46,804 nucleotides of DNA from a virus, in IMG/VR virus record IMGVR_UViG_3300013093_000081, positions 1 through 46,804 of that record; one strand, written 5' to 3'. This document shows positions 7,124 through 16,285 of this stretch, piece by piece. The notes below the pieces were generated by a model. That model did not search any database. It saw nothing but the letters and a program-made list of their open reading frames with translations, and was not told where the DNA came from. Within the stretch, counting starts at the first letter, position 1. Every line of letters starts with the position of its first letter. The position numbers were made by a program, and so were the translations under genes.

Positions 7124-7135
7124 TAGGAGAATACA

Positions 7136-7792
7136 ATGAAACATACCGGCAAAATGAGTAATAACGGTGCTAAAGTTGTTATTGCTTACAGAACATTACC
7201 TGGAGATGCAAACAGTGCGTTAGTGATTGGCACCAACAATCTAGGTGACACTTATCATGATGCGATCATGAATTTACTTCAAGATGTTAGCGGGCAACAG
7301 GCCAATGAATTTGCCGATATTCTTTCTGTTCGTAAATTTCCTGATGGAAACGGAATGTTAGAATGGTTGCATGCCCGCGGACATCTCAAGAAAGTGCCAA
7401 CTAAATTGGTTATTGTAACCCCCAATAATCAGACAACTATTCCGTTAGATGAATTAAACAAAATTATTGCTGAACAAAAGGGGGTAAGCGTTGACGAACT
7501 GGCAATTACCGATGGGGTAAAACCAAATAAAAAAACTCTGCCTAAAGATGATCCAACTCGTACCACCAGTTCCAGCGTAAATGCTGGTGATGACCATAAT
7601 ACTGCAAATCCTGCGCCGGCATCAATTGTTGCTACCGCTCCCGTTGTTGAGGACACAAGCAATTTAACGCCTACTCAATTAAGATCACGTGCGGATAAAT
7701 TATTTAAGGAAGCACAGTTACTACGCAAACAAGCAGATGCTGTCGATCCTCCTAAAAAGAGAATCAAGTCTGTTGTGACCGAAGCTGTATAA
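7136..7792 (+). CDS. Conserved T4-like phage protein of unknown function
   Basis: A 218-residue protein with AGGAG about 7 bases upstream of the ATG. The first 115 residues hold conserved-looking blocks: MKHTGKMSNNGAKVV, YRTLPGDANSALV, LGDTYHDAIM, QQANEFADILSVRKFPDG and EWLHARGHLKKVP. I remember these from a gene with no assigned function in T4-like cyanophages. The segment at about 120-175 is a low-complexity linker, and a charged helix follows (177-205). The stop overlaps the thyA start as TAATG, so translation of thyA is probably coupled. Confidence 0.7.
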   Translation: MKHTGKMSNNGAKVVIAYRTLPGDANSALVIGTNNLGDTYHDAIMNLLQDVSGQQANEFADILSVRKFPDGNGMLEWLHARGHLKKVPTKLVIVTPNNQTTIPLDELNKIIAEQKGVSVDELAITDGVKPNKKTLPKDDPTRTTSSSVNAGDDHNTANPAPASIVATAPVVEDTSNLTPTQLRSRADKLFKEAQLLRKQADAVDPPKKRIKSVVTEAV

Positions 7793-8676
7793 TGAGTAAT
7801 TCTGAACAAGTATATCTAAACGCATTACAAGACATTTTAGAAAACGGCGACGATCGACCCGATCGTACGGGAACAGGAACACGGAGTATTTTTGGTCTTC
7901 AAATGCGTTTTGATTTAACAGAGGGGTTTCCTGCTGTTACTACCAAAAAACTAGCATGGCGAGCTGTGGTAAGTGAGTTGCTGTGGTTTATCGAAGGTAG
8001 TAATGATGAATTGCGCCTTCGTGAAATATTACACGGAGATAGAAACAGCGTAAAAGAAACAATATGGACCGCTAATGCCATGAGCCCATACTGGATTAAG
8101 CAGGCTCTTAAACGTGCAGCAGGCGATGTAGGACGTATATACGGTATTCAATGGCGCAGATGGCGTAAACCGTTGATCCGTATTAACAAGGTAGTTCTGC
8201 AAAATCACGATCAATTGCTTGAATTGATAAAAGGCATTAAAGAAGATCCATATAGTCGCCGTCACATACTTACAGCATGGAATCCCGGCGAGTTAGATTT
8301 AATGAGTTTGCCACCATGCCATATATTAAGTCAATTTTATGTTAATAATGGTCGACTAAGCTGTCATATGTATCAACGCAGTGCTGATATGCCATTGGGG
8401 ATGCCGTTTAATATTGCGTCATACGCATTATTTACACATATGATTGCTCAGGTATGTAATTTAGAAGTTGGAGATTTGATTATTAGTGTAGGCGATGCTC
8501 ATATATATCATAATCAAATTGATGGAGTAAAGGAACAACTATCACGAACTCCGTTACCGGCTCCCGATTTAAAATTAAATTCGAATATCCAAGTGATCAC
8601 TCATTTTACTATGGATGATATAGAATTAGTTAATTACCAATCTCATGACCCTATAAAATTTATTATGTCAGTATAA
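7792..8676 (+). CDS. thyA: Thymidylate synthase ThyA
   Basis: A 294-residue folate-dependent thymidylate synthase making dTMP from dUMP, the counterpart of T4 td. The signatures are all present: DRTGTGTRSIFG (24-35), RRHILTAWNP (156-165), the catalytic cysteine C176 in LPPCHILSQF, QRSADMPLGMPFNIASYA (195-212) and GDAHIYHNQ (234-242). Its length is normal for bacterial and phage ThyA. It is the last + strand gene before the structural block. Unlike T4 td no intron is seen; the frame is intact. Confidence 0.95.
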   Translation: MSNSEQVYLNALQDILENGDDRPDRTGTGTRSIFGLQMRFDLTEGFPAVTTKKLAWRAVVSELLWFIEGSNDELRLREILHGDRNSVKETIWTANAMSPYWIKQALKRAAGDVGRIYGIQWRRWRKPLIRINKVVLQNHDQLLELIKGIKEDPYSRRHILTAWNPGELDLMSLPPCHILSQFYVNNGRLSCHMYQRSADMPLGMPFNIASYALFTHMIAQVCNLEVGDLIISVGDAHIYHNQIDGVKEQLSRTPLPAPDLKLNSNIQVITHFTMDDIELVNYQSHDPIKFIMSV

Positions 8677-8702
8677 ATTTTAAGAATTATTATTAGATTA
8701 AT
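8677..8702. other. Convergent gene junction without a clear terminator
   Basis: 26 AT-rich bases between the end of thyA and the end of the - strand structural block. No GC-rich hairpin is visible, so transcripts from both sides may overlap here. Confidence 0.5.
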
Positions 8703-9908
8703 TTAAACCACAAGAACTTCAATAACTCCAAAGCCCTCGGATTGTGATCCCAGGGCTTTTCCTATTATTGCTCCGCCAAACACATTACTAGCGGCAATTC
8801 CATATCCTGGCGTACTACTAGTAACAATTAGATCACCCTTATTAATATAGCCCAGAACCTTGCAAGGAACACGGCCTTTTAAGGCAATAGCAGGGTGAGT
8901 TTCGTCATTTCCAGCGTCTTTATTCATTAAATAGGCAGGATTTTTACTTACTATACCCGCTACCCTTGTATCAGCAAATTGTGTAGTAACTGTGACTTCT
9001 TTTTCGCCACCAATTATTAATACAGTGCCTTCGTCATAAACTGCATCTGCTTCGTACCGTTCAGCTAAATCGGCATACTGGGCGGCAGTAGCTGTTGCGT
9101 TTAAAACTTGTGTAAACACGTTATAACTTAACGTACCTGTTGAATATAAGGGTTGATTTCCTAACGGGTCTCCAATAAACGGAATACAGTATGTGCCTGT
9201 GCTAACAATATTAATTGCCACAGTTGTTGCGGTATTGGCCATTAACGACTCTGCTGCAGTTCCCCAGAAATAAGATCCTGTTGCTTGCGTAGATCCCGCG
9301 GCATTGGCTTCTTTTAAAGTTATTCCAGATTGTACTGTTAAAAAATTTGTATATAAATCAGAAGAAGATACTGGGCTAAAGTTAAAATTAGATATAACTG
9401 CGACCGGATCAGACCCAATATATCCTTTTAATATATTATGATTATTTCCATCAGTGCCTATTTCGGTAACTGGTTGCCAAGAGGCTACAGACTCAACTGA
9501 ATTATAAGGACCAATAGTAATCCATTTACCAAATTCTGAACTCCAAGAATTTAATTGTATAGATGTAGTATTCCACCAAAGATCCCCGTCGAGCGGAGTA
9601 TAAGATAAACTAGGATCAACCGATTGCCCTACAAGATTAGCAATTGATTTAAAATTTACACCATCATAACACACGTTTAAATTTCGTTGATTTATATTAT
9701 TATTAAACCAAAGCTGTCCTTGTATAGGAGTTGGTGGTGGAGTAGTTTTGGAAAAATTTTCTAGCAAATACACAAAATTTTGATTTTGTATTTGCCCATA
9801 TCCACTATAGTTACGACCAACAAAAGTCAAACTAGTTGAATCATTTGCGGTGCCATCGTCGACAGTAAATAGTGTACTTCCATTTGCATTATATAATATG
9901 TATGGCAT
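8703..9908 (-). CDS. Tail fibre-like protein, array member 4, with processing-type C-terminal domain
   Basis: A 401-residue putative fibre or adhesin. Residues 1-85 are the module shared by four neighbouring genes (SLTFVGRN, GQxQNQNFVYLLENF, GQLWF), followed by a second GDLWWN/ITIGP unit. The C-terminal 140 residues form a distinct domain with YADLAERYEAD, GTVLIIGG, RVAGIVSKNPAYLMN, LKGRVPCKVLG and GKALG. I recall this domain at the ends of many phage fibres. It resembles the Peptidase_G2-type chaperone domain in its GIVSxNP element; that link is an inference. AAGGA lies 9 bases before the ATG. It is the last gene of the late block. Confidence 0.75.
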   Translation of the reverse strand: MPYILYNANGSTLFTVDDGTANDSTSLTFVGRNYSGYGQIQNQNFVYLLENFSKTTPPPTPIQGQLWFNNNINQRNLNVCYDGVNFKSIANLVGQSVDPSLSYTPLDGDLWWNTTSIQLNSWSSEFGKWITIGPYNSVESVASWQPVTEIGTDGNNHNILKGYIGSDPVAVISNFNFSPVSSSDLYTNFLTVQSGITLKEANAAGSTQATGSYFWGTAAESLMANTATTVAINIVSTGTYCIPFIGDPLGNQPLYSTGTLSYNVFTQVLNATATAAQYADLAERYEADAVYDEGTVLIIGGEKEVTVTTQFADTRVAGIVSKNPAYLMNKDAGNDETHPAIALKGRVPCKVLGYINKGDLIVTSSTPGYGIAASNVFGGAIIGKALGSQSEGFGVIEVLVV

Positions 9909-9920
9909 TTACGTTGATCC

Positions 9921-11495
9921 TTAAATTTTAATTATTCCGAATAAAGCAATATTCTTTGGCCTGGTTTCATTTCCGCCAACAACCGAAGTTGATGTTGTAC
10001 TAGCAGCCGGGTTGGTTAAACAGTTGGTAGAATTACCAGATTGCGGAGCAAGACTACCAGATAAGAAATATTGGTGACTATGTGCTATAATTTGGTCTTG
10101 CTGTATAGATCCTAACTGTCTCCCCACATCGATTCCCGCTCCGTTATCTAAGCCTCGTACAAAATATCCACGAACATCGGGAAGACGGAAACTTGCTCCT
10201 TCAATTCCATACGGGCTATTTGCTCCGCCCAACGCTATGTACAAATTATAATATTGATCTATGCCGGCTAACGACCCATCGGCTGCCAGATACCCAGTAG
10301 GAACGGTACCTCCAGCAGTATACATAATAGTCCCCGATGGTATAGGAGTAAATCCACTTGTGACAGATGTTAGCTGCATTTGTAATTGTGCAATTGTTGC
10401 AGTAAGCTCCGAAATTAATGTATCTACATAAGTTTTGACTGCTTTTTGAGTTGCTAAATTATTATCTGAATCTGACGACAATTTACTATCTGTATCAAAT
10501 TTGTTAATAGTTTGTCCGTTAGATGAAGATACCAAATTAGTAAAAGTCGCCAATGTTAATATAGAATTTGCAACATTTAAATTGTTTGAAACAATATTTT
10601 GTGCGTTAATGTTATTAGACCAAACATTACTCCAGGTCAGTGATTGAGTTCCCAAATTAACAGCATTTGTTGTGGTTGGGATAACAGAAGTATCAACCCC
10701 CCATACTCCAGATAATATTCCAGCATTGTTAATGCTAGTCATTGACACAGCATTTAAGTTATGAACAGTGGTATCACCTGATGAATTTCTTTGCATGATA
10801 GATTCAGACATTGAATCATGGGAAGCAACCAAAAAAGAAGTTTGTTCTTGATTTAATAGTTGTGAAGATTGCACAGAGTTTAAGGAAACTCCTGTTAATA
10901 CAACATCCAAAGCTGGTTGATTTTTAAATGTCATACCTCGATAAACAGTGGGAAATCCGGGTACAGCACTAGCATAAGATATATCAAATCCAGTACCACT
11001 AATAATAGCAATAACTTCTCCATCTACCACACACTCGATTACCGGATGCGCAACATTGCTTGTGTCGGTTAGATTTGTTGAAACAAATTTAGTTGTATTA
11101 AATCCAGCAACTCCTTCTGGGCCTATTGTAATAAATCCCGTTCCTGTATTGACGTTTAGCTGGTTGGCTGTAGTATCAAACCACAAATTTCCTTGTATAG
11201 ATATACCCGGCGGGGTTGCCGCATAAGTAATAATTCCCAAGGTTTGCCATTCTCCATTATAAACGTTTAACGAATTATTTTCTGTATCAAACCAAAGTTG
11301 GCCTGTTAATGGGCTAATAGGCGGAATACCGTAAGCAAAGTTTTCGAGCATATGTATAAAATCAGAGTTTTGTGTTTGCCCAAACCCAACAACATTTTTA
11401 CCTATAAGAGAAATGCTTGACGAAATGCTGTCAGTAATACCATCTGCTAGTTCAATTAGTATTGTTCCATCTGTTTTTAAAATTTGATATGGCAT
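9921..11495 (-). CDS. Tail fibre-like protein, array member 3, with tail-collar domain
   Basis: A 524-residue putative fibre. The N-terminus has the shared module (SLIGKN, FGQTQNSDF, LENFA, GQLWFD) and a repeat of its second half (GNLWFDTTANQLN). The middle has the common fibre phrase LATQKAVKTYVD and a short coiled coil near 355-375. The last 140 residues match a phage tail-collar domain: IPSGTIMYTAGG, GYLAADGS, FRLPDVRGYFVRG, and HSH near the end, as in short-fibre tips. It probably binds a receptor at the C-terminus and the baseplate at the N-terminus. AAGGAA lies about 8 bases upstream of the ATG. Confidence 0.8.
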   Translation of the reverse strand: MPYQILKTDGTILIELADGITDSISSSISLIGKNVVGFGQTQNSDFIHMLENFAYGIPPISPLTGQLWFDTENNSLNVYNGEWQTLGIITYAATPPGISIQGNLWFDTTANQLNVNTGTGFITIGPEGVAGFNTTKFVSTNLTDTSNVAHPVIECVVDGEVIAIISGTGFDISYASAVPGFPTVYRGMTFKNQPALDVVLTGVSLNSVQSSQLLNQEQTSFLVASHDSMSESIMQRNSSGDTTVHNLNAVSMTSINNAGILSGVWGVDTSVIPTTTNAVNLGTQSLTWSNVWSNNINAQNIVSNNLNVANSILTLATFTNLVSSSNGQTINKFDTDSKLSSDSDNNLATQKAVKTYVDTLISELTATIAQLQMQLTSVTSGFTPIPSGTIMYTAGGTVPTGYLAADGSLAGIDQYYNLYIALGGANSPYGIEGASFRLPDVRGYFVRGLDNGAGIDVGRQLGSIQQDQIIAHSHQYFLSGSLAPQSGNSTNCLTNPAASTTSTSVVGGNETRPKNIALFGIIKI

Positions 11496-11505
11496 TGTTG
11501 TTTCC

Positions 11506-12501
11506 TTACATTACCACATTAACTGTAGCTGTCGTGATCACACTATAATATTTTGTTCCGGTTGAATAAATCTCAACGGGTTGCCAACTTATCCCTTGTA
11601 GTACATTATTTTCGATTTTAAATCTTCGAACTTCAGTGCCTACATAAGGTTGGCTAAATTGACAAATAACTTTACATTCAGACCCTAGCGGTAATCCTAT
11701 ATCGTTAGTAGCAGTATTTGCTGCAACAGGATACATCTGTGCTAACACATTTGCAATAACTTGATTTTGCAATATATATGAAGCATAAATTGTTACATCG
11801 TGATCAGCAAGGATAGTTAATACTGAAGGATCTAAAGCATCAATGCTAACAGAAGCAGACAAATAGTTGTTGCTTATTTGCCCAGATACTGATAAATTAC
11901 CGTTAATTGTTAATCCAGCAACTATTGTAGCAGTGCTAGTATTAAAGTATGTGGTTGCAGCAGCCGGAGTTAAATTAAATGTAGAATTACTAACCATTGC
12001 AACTGTGGTCCCGTAATTTGTTAACAATGTTACCTGTTGAGTCAATAAAGTAGTAACATCAACTAATGTAGTAGAAGGCAGTACCCATCCATTACTACCA
12101 ACAGATTGCGGGAAAATAGGACCAACTGTGTATACAGTATTATTATTATATATGTTTAATTGATTATTTGTGCTGTCCCACCAAAAATCCCCCGAATTTA
12201 AAGTTCCAGGTTGTACACCAGACACAATGGCACCGCTAACTGGTGTAAACCCGTTGTCGTATACAAATAATCGTTGAGCAGTAGTGTCATACCATAATTG
12301 CCCGGTAACCGGGCTTGCTGGAGGATTACCGTAAGTACTGGCAAAATTTTCCAATAGCTTTACAAAGTTGTTATTAATATATTGACCATAGTTACTGACA
12401 TTTTTACCAACTAAGGTAAGACTAGTTGTAGCTTGATCAATGCTATTATCGGCCAGTAGAACTAGAGTCGTTCCGTTTGTGTTTAAAATTGAATATGCCA
12501 T
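11506..12501 (-). CDS. Tail fibre-like protein, array member 2
   Basis: A 331-residue putative fibre, the shortest of the four. It has the shared N-terminal module (SLTLVGKN, YGQYINNNFVKLLENFA, GQLWYDTT) and a second GDFWWDSTNNQLNIY unit. The remaining 200 residues are rich in T, V, N and S, as in beta-structured fibres, and no collar domain is present. The C-terminus ends in a short strand-rich segment. It lies 1 base from the preceding fibre gene, with only a weak ribosome site visible, so coupling is likely. Confidence 0.75.
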   Translation of the reverse strand: MAYSILNTNGTTLVLLADNSIDQATTSLTLVGKNVSNYGQYINNNFVKLLENFASTYGNPPASPVTGQLWYDTTAQRLFVYDNGFTPVSGAIVSGVQPGTLNSGDFWWDSTNNQLNIYNNNTVYTVGPIFPQSVGSNGWVLPSTTLVDVTTLLTQQVTLLTNYGTTVAMVSNSTFNLTPAAATTYFNTSTATIVAGLTINGNLSVSGQISNNYLSASVSIDALDPSVLTILADHDVTIYASYILQNQVIANVLAQMYPVAANTATNDIGLPLGSECKVICQFSQPYVGTEVRRFKIENNVLQGISWQPVEIYSTGTKYYSVITTATVNVVM

Positions 12502-12502
12502 T

Positions 12503-14317
12503 TTAGTACTTTATTATATAGTTAGCGTATTGTAGTGGTTCGGTACTGGCCGCTTTGTATAAAGGGGTAGCACGACTTAGATCAGGTACATTAAAATTAG
12601 GAATAACCCCTCCATAAATGAAACTACCAAATCCTTCATATTGTAATGCTTTAGCAAGGTCAGGAAATGCCGCAATAGGATAGCTCAATCCATCGCATAA
12701 CAACCAACCCGCCGGAGGTATATTACTCCCGTGCATTATTATCATTCCTGCATTATAAAACCCATCAGTTAACTGATTTAAACTAATTTTCTGGGGGCCT
12801 TTATAAGTAGCACTAGTTGATGTATCAACTACCAATAAAGTTAATGTAGCTGTTGTATATGTCGCAGTTACCTGATCTGTAATAGCATTAGCAGATAATG
12901 TTGTATTAAATGTTGCTGTTGATCCATTACCGTAAAATATAAAATTAGTAGATGTCACTTGCCCTTTTAATACAAAATTACTGCCAAACGCTAATCCAGT
13001 AGCAGGTCCGTTAAAAGTACCAAAAACTTGTGTACTAGTTGTACCAATTGAATTGGCATAGATCCTATTAAATGTTGCTGTAGAAGACCCTATATCATAT
13101 ATATTAGTTACGGATGGTAAAATTCCAGCTCCAGATTTTGGATTACCGTTGCCATCCAACCAATTTACGTATATTTGTCCATCCACAGTAATATCGTCAC
13201 CAAATACAGATACCCCGCCAACATTTAAAGTACCTGATATCGAGGCATTACTTTCCATTGAGGTAGTACCGCCTACACTAAGTCCGAGTGATATACTAGC
13301 TGGTCCATTGACTACTAAACTGGGATTGTTAACTGACGTAGTTGTATTGATTGTAACAACTCCGTCAGCAACTACTACAGTACTGTTTGGTAAACTACTT
13401 GTAGCATTGGAAGTTTTAAGAACAATGTTTCCTCCAGGTGTATTGTTTAAAATGATCGCGTCATTGATCAATTTATAAAATTGAATATAATTATTATTAC
13501 TACTACCAACTATATTAACAACTACACCATCTCGTCCCTGGGAACCAGATTGATTATTAGCATTAGGTGTTGAAAATAACATTCTACCGGTTATTATCTG
13601 CCCATTTATCGAAGTATCATTTTTTCTTAAAAAACTACCAGCACTAAACAAAGCATTATTAACAATTAGATTGGCTGCCGTGACTGATATTCCGTTAAAA
13701 AATGCTCCAGACGCAACATTAACACCTGGATAAATCGCAGTAAATCCAGATAGTATAGGATTCGGAATAAACGATTCCCCTGCTAATACAGAAATTCTGT
13801 TACCACCTACATATGTAGATGTTATTTGATGGTTGGTACCGGTTGTATCTGTTATTGTTTCAACAAACGGACCATTTAATTCTCCCATGTTGGCATTTCC
13901 GACAGGAATCCAAGTTCCGGCACTGTAAATATTAAGTTGGCTTAATACTGTATTAACCCAAATATCACCAGATTTTAATGCCGTTGTTAAAGAGGGATCA
14001 GTGGGCTGTTGATATATTCCATTGGCGCTTGCCCAATTTGTTGCTCCGTACGTTCCGTCCATTACTCTTAATACTTTATTGGCAGGATTGCTTGTATCAT
14101 ACCATAATTGCCCTTCAATTGGGTTAGACGGAGGGATAGGACTTGAGAAGTTTTCTAGTAGACTCAGAAAGTTTTGATCAATTGCCTGTCCAAAATTTGG
14201 ATACCCTTTACCCACTAGAGTTAAACTTGTATCCACTGTGTTAACTCCCGGTGGCATATCAGGCACCGTTACTGCTGTAATTTTACTAGGATCAGAGTAA
14301 TTAAGTGTATATGCCAT
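12503..14317 (-). CDS. Tail fibre-like protein, array member 1, with collar-like C-terminus
   Basis: A 604-residue putative fibre, the first-transcribed of the four. Residues 30-75 carry the shared module (SLTLVGKG, FGQAIDQNFLSLLENF, GQLWYDT), followed by a GDIWVNTVLSQLNIY unit. The long middle is beta-rich and contains the fibre phrase NIYDIGSSTATFNRIYA. The end has a collar-like domain (GSNIPPAGWLLCDG, then IPNFNVPDLSRATPLY), shorter than that of the 9921 gene and lacking its HSH. TGGAA stands about 10 bases before the ATG. Confidence 0.8.
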   Translation of the reverse strand: MAYTLNYSDPSKITAVTVPDMPPGVNTVDTSLTLVGKGYPNFGQAIDQNFLSLLENFSSPIPPSNPIEGQLWYDTSNPANKVLRVMDGTYGATNWASANGIYQQPTDPSLTTALKSGDIWVNTVLSQLNIYSAGTWIPVGNANMGELNGPFVETITDTTGTNHQITSTYVGGNRISVLAGESFIPNPILSGFTAIYPGVNVASGAFFNGISVTAANLIVNNALFSAGSFLRKNDTSINGQIITGRMLFSTPNANNQSGSQGRDGVVVNIVGSSNNNYIQFYKLINDAIILNNTPGGNIVLKTSNATSSLPNSTVVVADGVVTINTTTSVNNPSLVVNGPASISLGLSVGGTTSMESNASISGTLNVGGVSVFGDDITVDGQIYVNWLDGNGNPKSGAGILPSVTNIYDIGSSTATFNRIYANSIGTTSTQVFGTFNGPATGLAFGSNFVLKGQVTSTNFIFYGNGSTATFNTTLSANAITDQVTATYTTATLTLLVVDTSTSATYKGPQKISLNQLTDGFYNAGMIIMHGSNIPPAGWLLCDGLSYPIAAFPDLAKALQYEGFGSFIYGGVIPNFNVPDLSRATPLYKAASTEPLQYANYIIKY

Positions 14318-14319
14318 AA

Positions 14320-14949
14320 TTAATTTCCAGTTCCGCTAAGGCTTTGAACTCTAACTGTATAATCAATTTGGATCATTCTGTTTAACGACTTTTGCACAGG
14401 ATGAAAAATTACATGAGTTAGTAACATTCCCATTCCCGGACCATCGGGACTGTAACTTAATAGCCCTAATTCGTCAAACACATAAGTGCCATTAGAGTTA
14501 GTAGCGTTGTCAAATGCACTTTGTCCATTTGGTTCGCCAAAATCTAATAAACAACTAACTAAAATATCACTATACGCAGTTCCTGTAATGTGTCGAACTT
14601 GCATAAAATTATTTGTAGGGTTTAAGTCTGTAGTTTGTTGTGCGTCAACTGTTTTATAGTATGTTTGATTATACAAACTAGCACTAGTACCAACAGTATT
14701 TGGAGTTAGATATGTTATAATACCAGTATCATCTACTCGTGTTCCGCCATTTCCAAATGCCATTTCATAAATTGTACCATAGCCTTGATTGCTCAAACTC
14801 TGTGCCATGGCAAGACTAAAGTTTTCATAATGAATTGCGTTCTTTTTATCAATAAAAACTTCTTTAGTATTGGGGTCAAAAATTTTGATATGACCTTGAA
14901 CTTTCATAGTTCCTTGTTCATTTGGACGAGTTTGTGTGGTATTTGTCAT
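14320..14949 (-). CDS. Conserved T4-like virion-associated protein
   Basis: About 209 residues from the ATG at 14949; an ATG at 14967 and a TTG at 14982 are alternative starts. The late-promoter box at 14972-14979 would exclude the TTG, and the ATG at 14967 lies almost at the expected transcription start. Recognisable stretches are KKNAIHYENFSLAMA, IYEMAFGNGGTRVD, DILVSCLLDFGEPNGQ and THVIFHPVQKSLNR. I recall this as a conserved structural gene of T4-like cyanophages. Its place between the peptidase and the fibre array suggests a fibre-attachment or baseplate role, which is inference. Confidence 0.7.
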   Translation of the reverse strand: MTNTTQTRPNEQGTMKVQGHIKIFDPNTKEVFIDKKNAIHYENFSLAMAQSLSNQGYGTIYEMAFGNGGTRVDDTGIITYLTPNTVGTSASLYNQTYYKTVDAQQTTDLNPTNNFMQVRHITGTAYSDILVSCLLDFGEPNGQSAFDNATNSNGTYVFDELGLLSYSPDGPGMGMLLTHVIFHPVQKSLNRMIQIDYTVRVQSLSGTGN

Positions 14950-14971
14950 AGTAGAAATCTGTTTCATATAA

Positions 14972-14979
14972 TATTTATC
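14972..14979 (-). promoter_or_regulatory. Late promoter box GATAAATA
   Basis: Read on the - strand, these bases give GATAAATA, one base from the T4 late box. It would start transcription near 14966 and drive the 14.9 kb structural gene and the four fibre genes. Confidence 0.5.
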
Positions 14980-14998
14980 CAAGTATTTTTCTTAGTAT

Positions 14999-16285
14999 TT
15001 AAATTCGTATTTTAGGTCTTGGAAATGCCTGGCCTACACTGGGTCGAATTCCAGTCAGCCTCGGCCATTCTATTCCTTGATTTGGCCGGAGGCCGATGAT
15101 AACGTTTAATAAAGAATACCCATCTGGTGCTCCTACACCGGTTACTGGATCCCACCCAACTCGAGCGGCATATCCTTGCGGTAGATAAGTAGCATTGGTC
15201 CCCGTAGTTATGTCGTAAAAGGCTTCCAAATTAGCATAAAATAATGTATTATACTCTGTTGATGAAAATGCTTTACCAGTTAGTGCTTTAAATCTAGCCA
15301 ACATGCCTGCCATCACCGGAGTGGCTGCACTAGTTCCGCCGGCAGCAACTAAATTTCCGTTATAATAAAATACATAAGAATTAGCCATTGGGCCAGAAAT
15401 ATCCGGAACACCCCTCATAGTTACTGGAGTTAATGTTCCATAGATGTTGGTTGAACTATTATATGTTTGATAGCTCAATCCAGTTTGCCAGCTAGGTGCC
15501 GAAAATAACGTGCTAAATCCGCCACCACTCCCGACTCCAAACGAAAATCTGGAATCATTCTGTTCTGTGGTTTCTGTCAATCTTGTGTTTGTGCCCGTGT
15601 TTATAATAAGATGCGTTCCTCCAACTCCGATTATATAAGGGCTTGACGTTGGATAATTAACTGATTCAACTCCCGAATTGTCTGATCCAAAATCGCCAGA
15701 ACTATTCACAAAGGCAATCTTATTAGAATTAGCCAGTTGAAGTTGAGTCGATAAAAAATCTCCGCTAGCTTCACCAAAAGTCCAACTCATCGTAATCACA
15801 TCGCATCCGTCAGAAATTGCTCTAGCAATAGTACTTTGAATATCACTAATAAAATTTGTAGAGGAGTTTATATAAATGTTAATTGTGGCTTCGGGAATCA
15901 ATGTAGCCACACACGCAATATCTAATGCATTTTCGGCATCAGCATTAGTATTAACACCAAATTGACCGGTTGCGCCATTTAATAATATTTGGTTTATGAT
16001 TGGAGCTGTAAAGGATCCAGGAATTAATCCAGATGTTTGATATGAAGAAAATGTTAAATTAATATCGCTCTGTTTAAACCCTCCATCAAAACTAATAATT
16101 CCAACTTTCATGCCCGCTCCAGAATGAAATGGCATATTATACGCTGTGGCAACTTGCGGAGCCGTAAGATTGACATAGTTGCCCGAATGATAATACCCGG
16201 TATTATTAATTGTCACTAATGCCGATTCGTCAAGAGATATTATATTTAATTTCGAAAGACGAGCAACTACTTGTGTTTTATCCAT
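14999..16285 (-). CDS. Sedolisin-type serine-carboxyl peptidase (S53 family)
   Basis: A 428-residue S53 peptidase. The catalytic residues fit the family: E118 and D122 in DAENALDIAC, the oxyanion aspartate D198 in NSSGDFGSDN, and the nucleophile S319 in GGTSAATP. The calcium site is visible as YDITTGTN (357-364) and GWDPVTGVGAP (378-388). The domain opens at LTAPQVATAYN (40-50), so only about 38 residues precede it: the long propeptide of secreted sedolisins is missing and no signal peptide is seen. A basic, proline-containing tail follows (about 397-428). The start overlaps the stop of the collagen-like fibre gene (TAATG), so the two are probably made together as virion parts. It may cut host surface proteins or process a fibre. 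Confidence 0.85.
   Translation of the reverse strand: MDKTQVVARLSKLNIISLDESALVTINNTGYYHSGNYVNLTAPQVATAYNMPFHSGAGMKVGIISFDGGFKQSDINLTFSSYQTSGLIPGSFTAPIINQILLNGATGQFGVNTNADAENALDIACVATLIPEATINIYINSSTNFISDIQSTIARAISDGCDVITMSWTFGEASGDFLSTQLQLANSNKIAFVNSSGDFGSDNSGVESVNYPTSSPYIIGVGGTHLIINTGTNTRLTETTEQNDSRFSFGVGSGGGFSTLFSAPSWQTGLSYQTYNSSTNIYGTLTPVTMRGVPDISGPMANSYVFYYNGNLVAAGGTSAATPVMAGMLARFKALTGKAFSSTEYNTLFYANLEAFYDITTGTNATYLPQGYAARVGWDPVTGVGAPDGYSLLNVIIGLRPNQGIEWPRLTGIRPSVGQAFPRPKIRI

Noticed and set aside
14950-14982. TTG at 14982 as start of the conserved structural gene
   Set aside because: The probable late promoter box lies within this extension, so late transcripts would begin after it.
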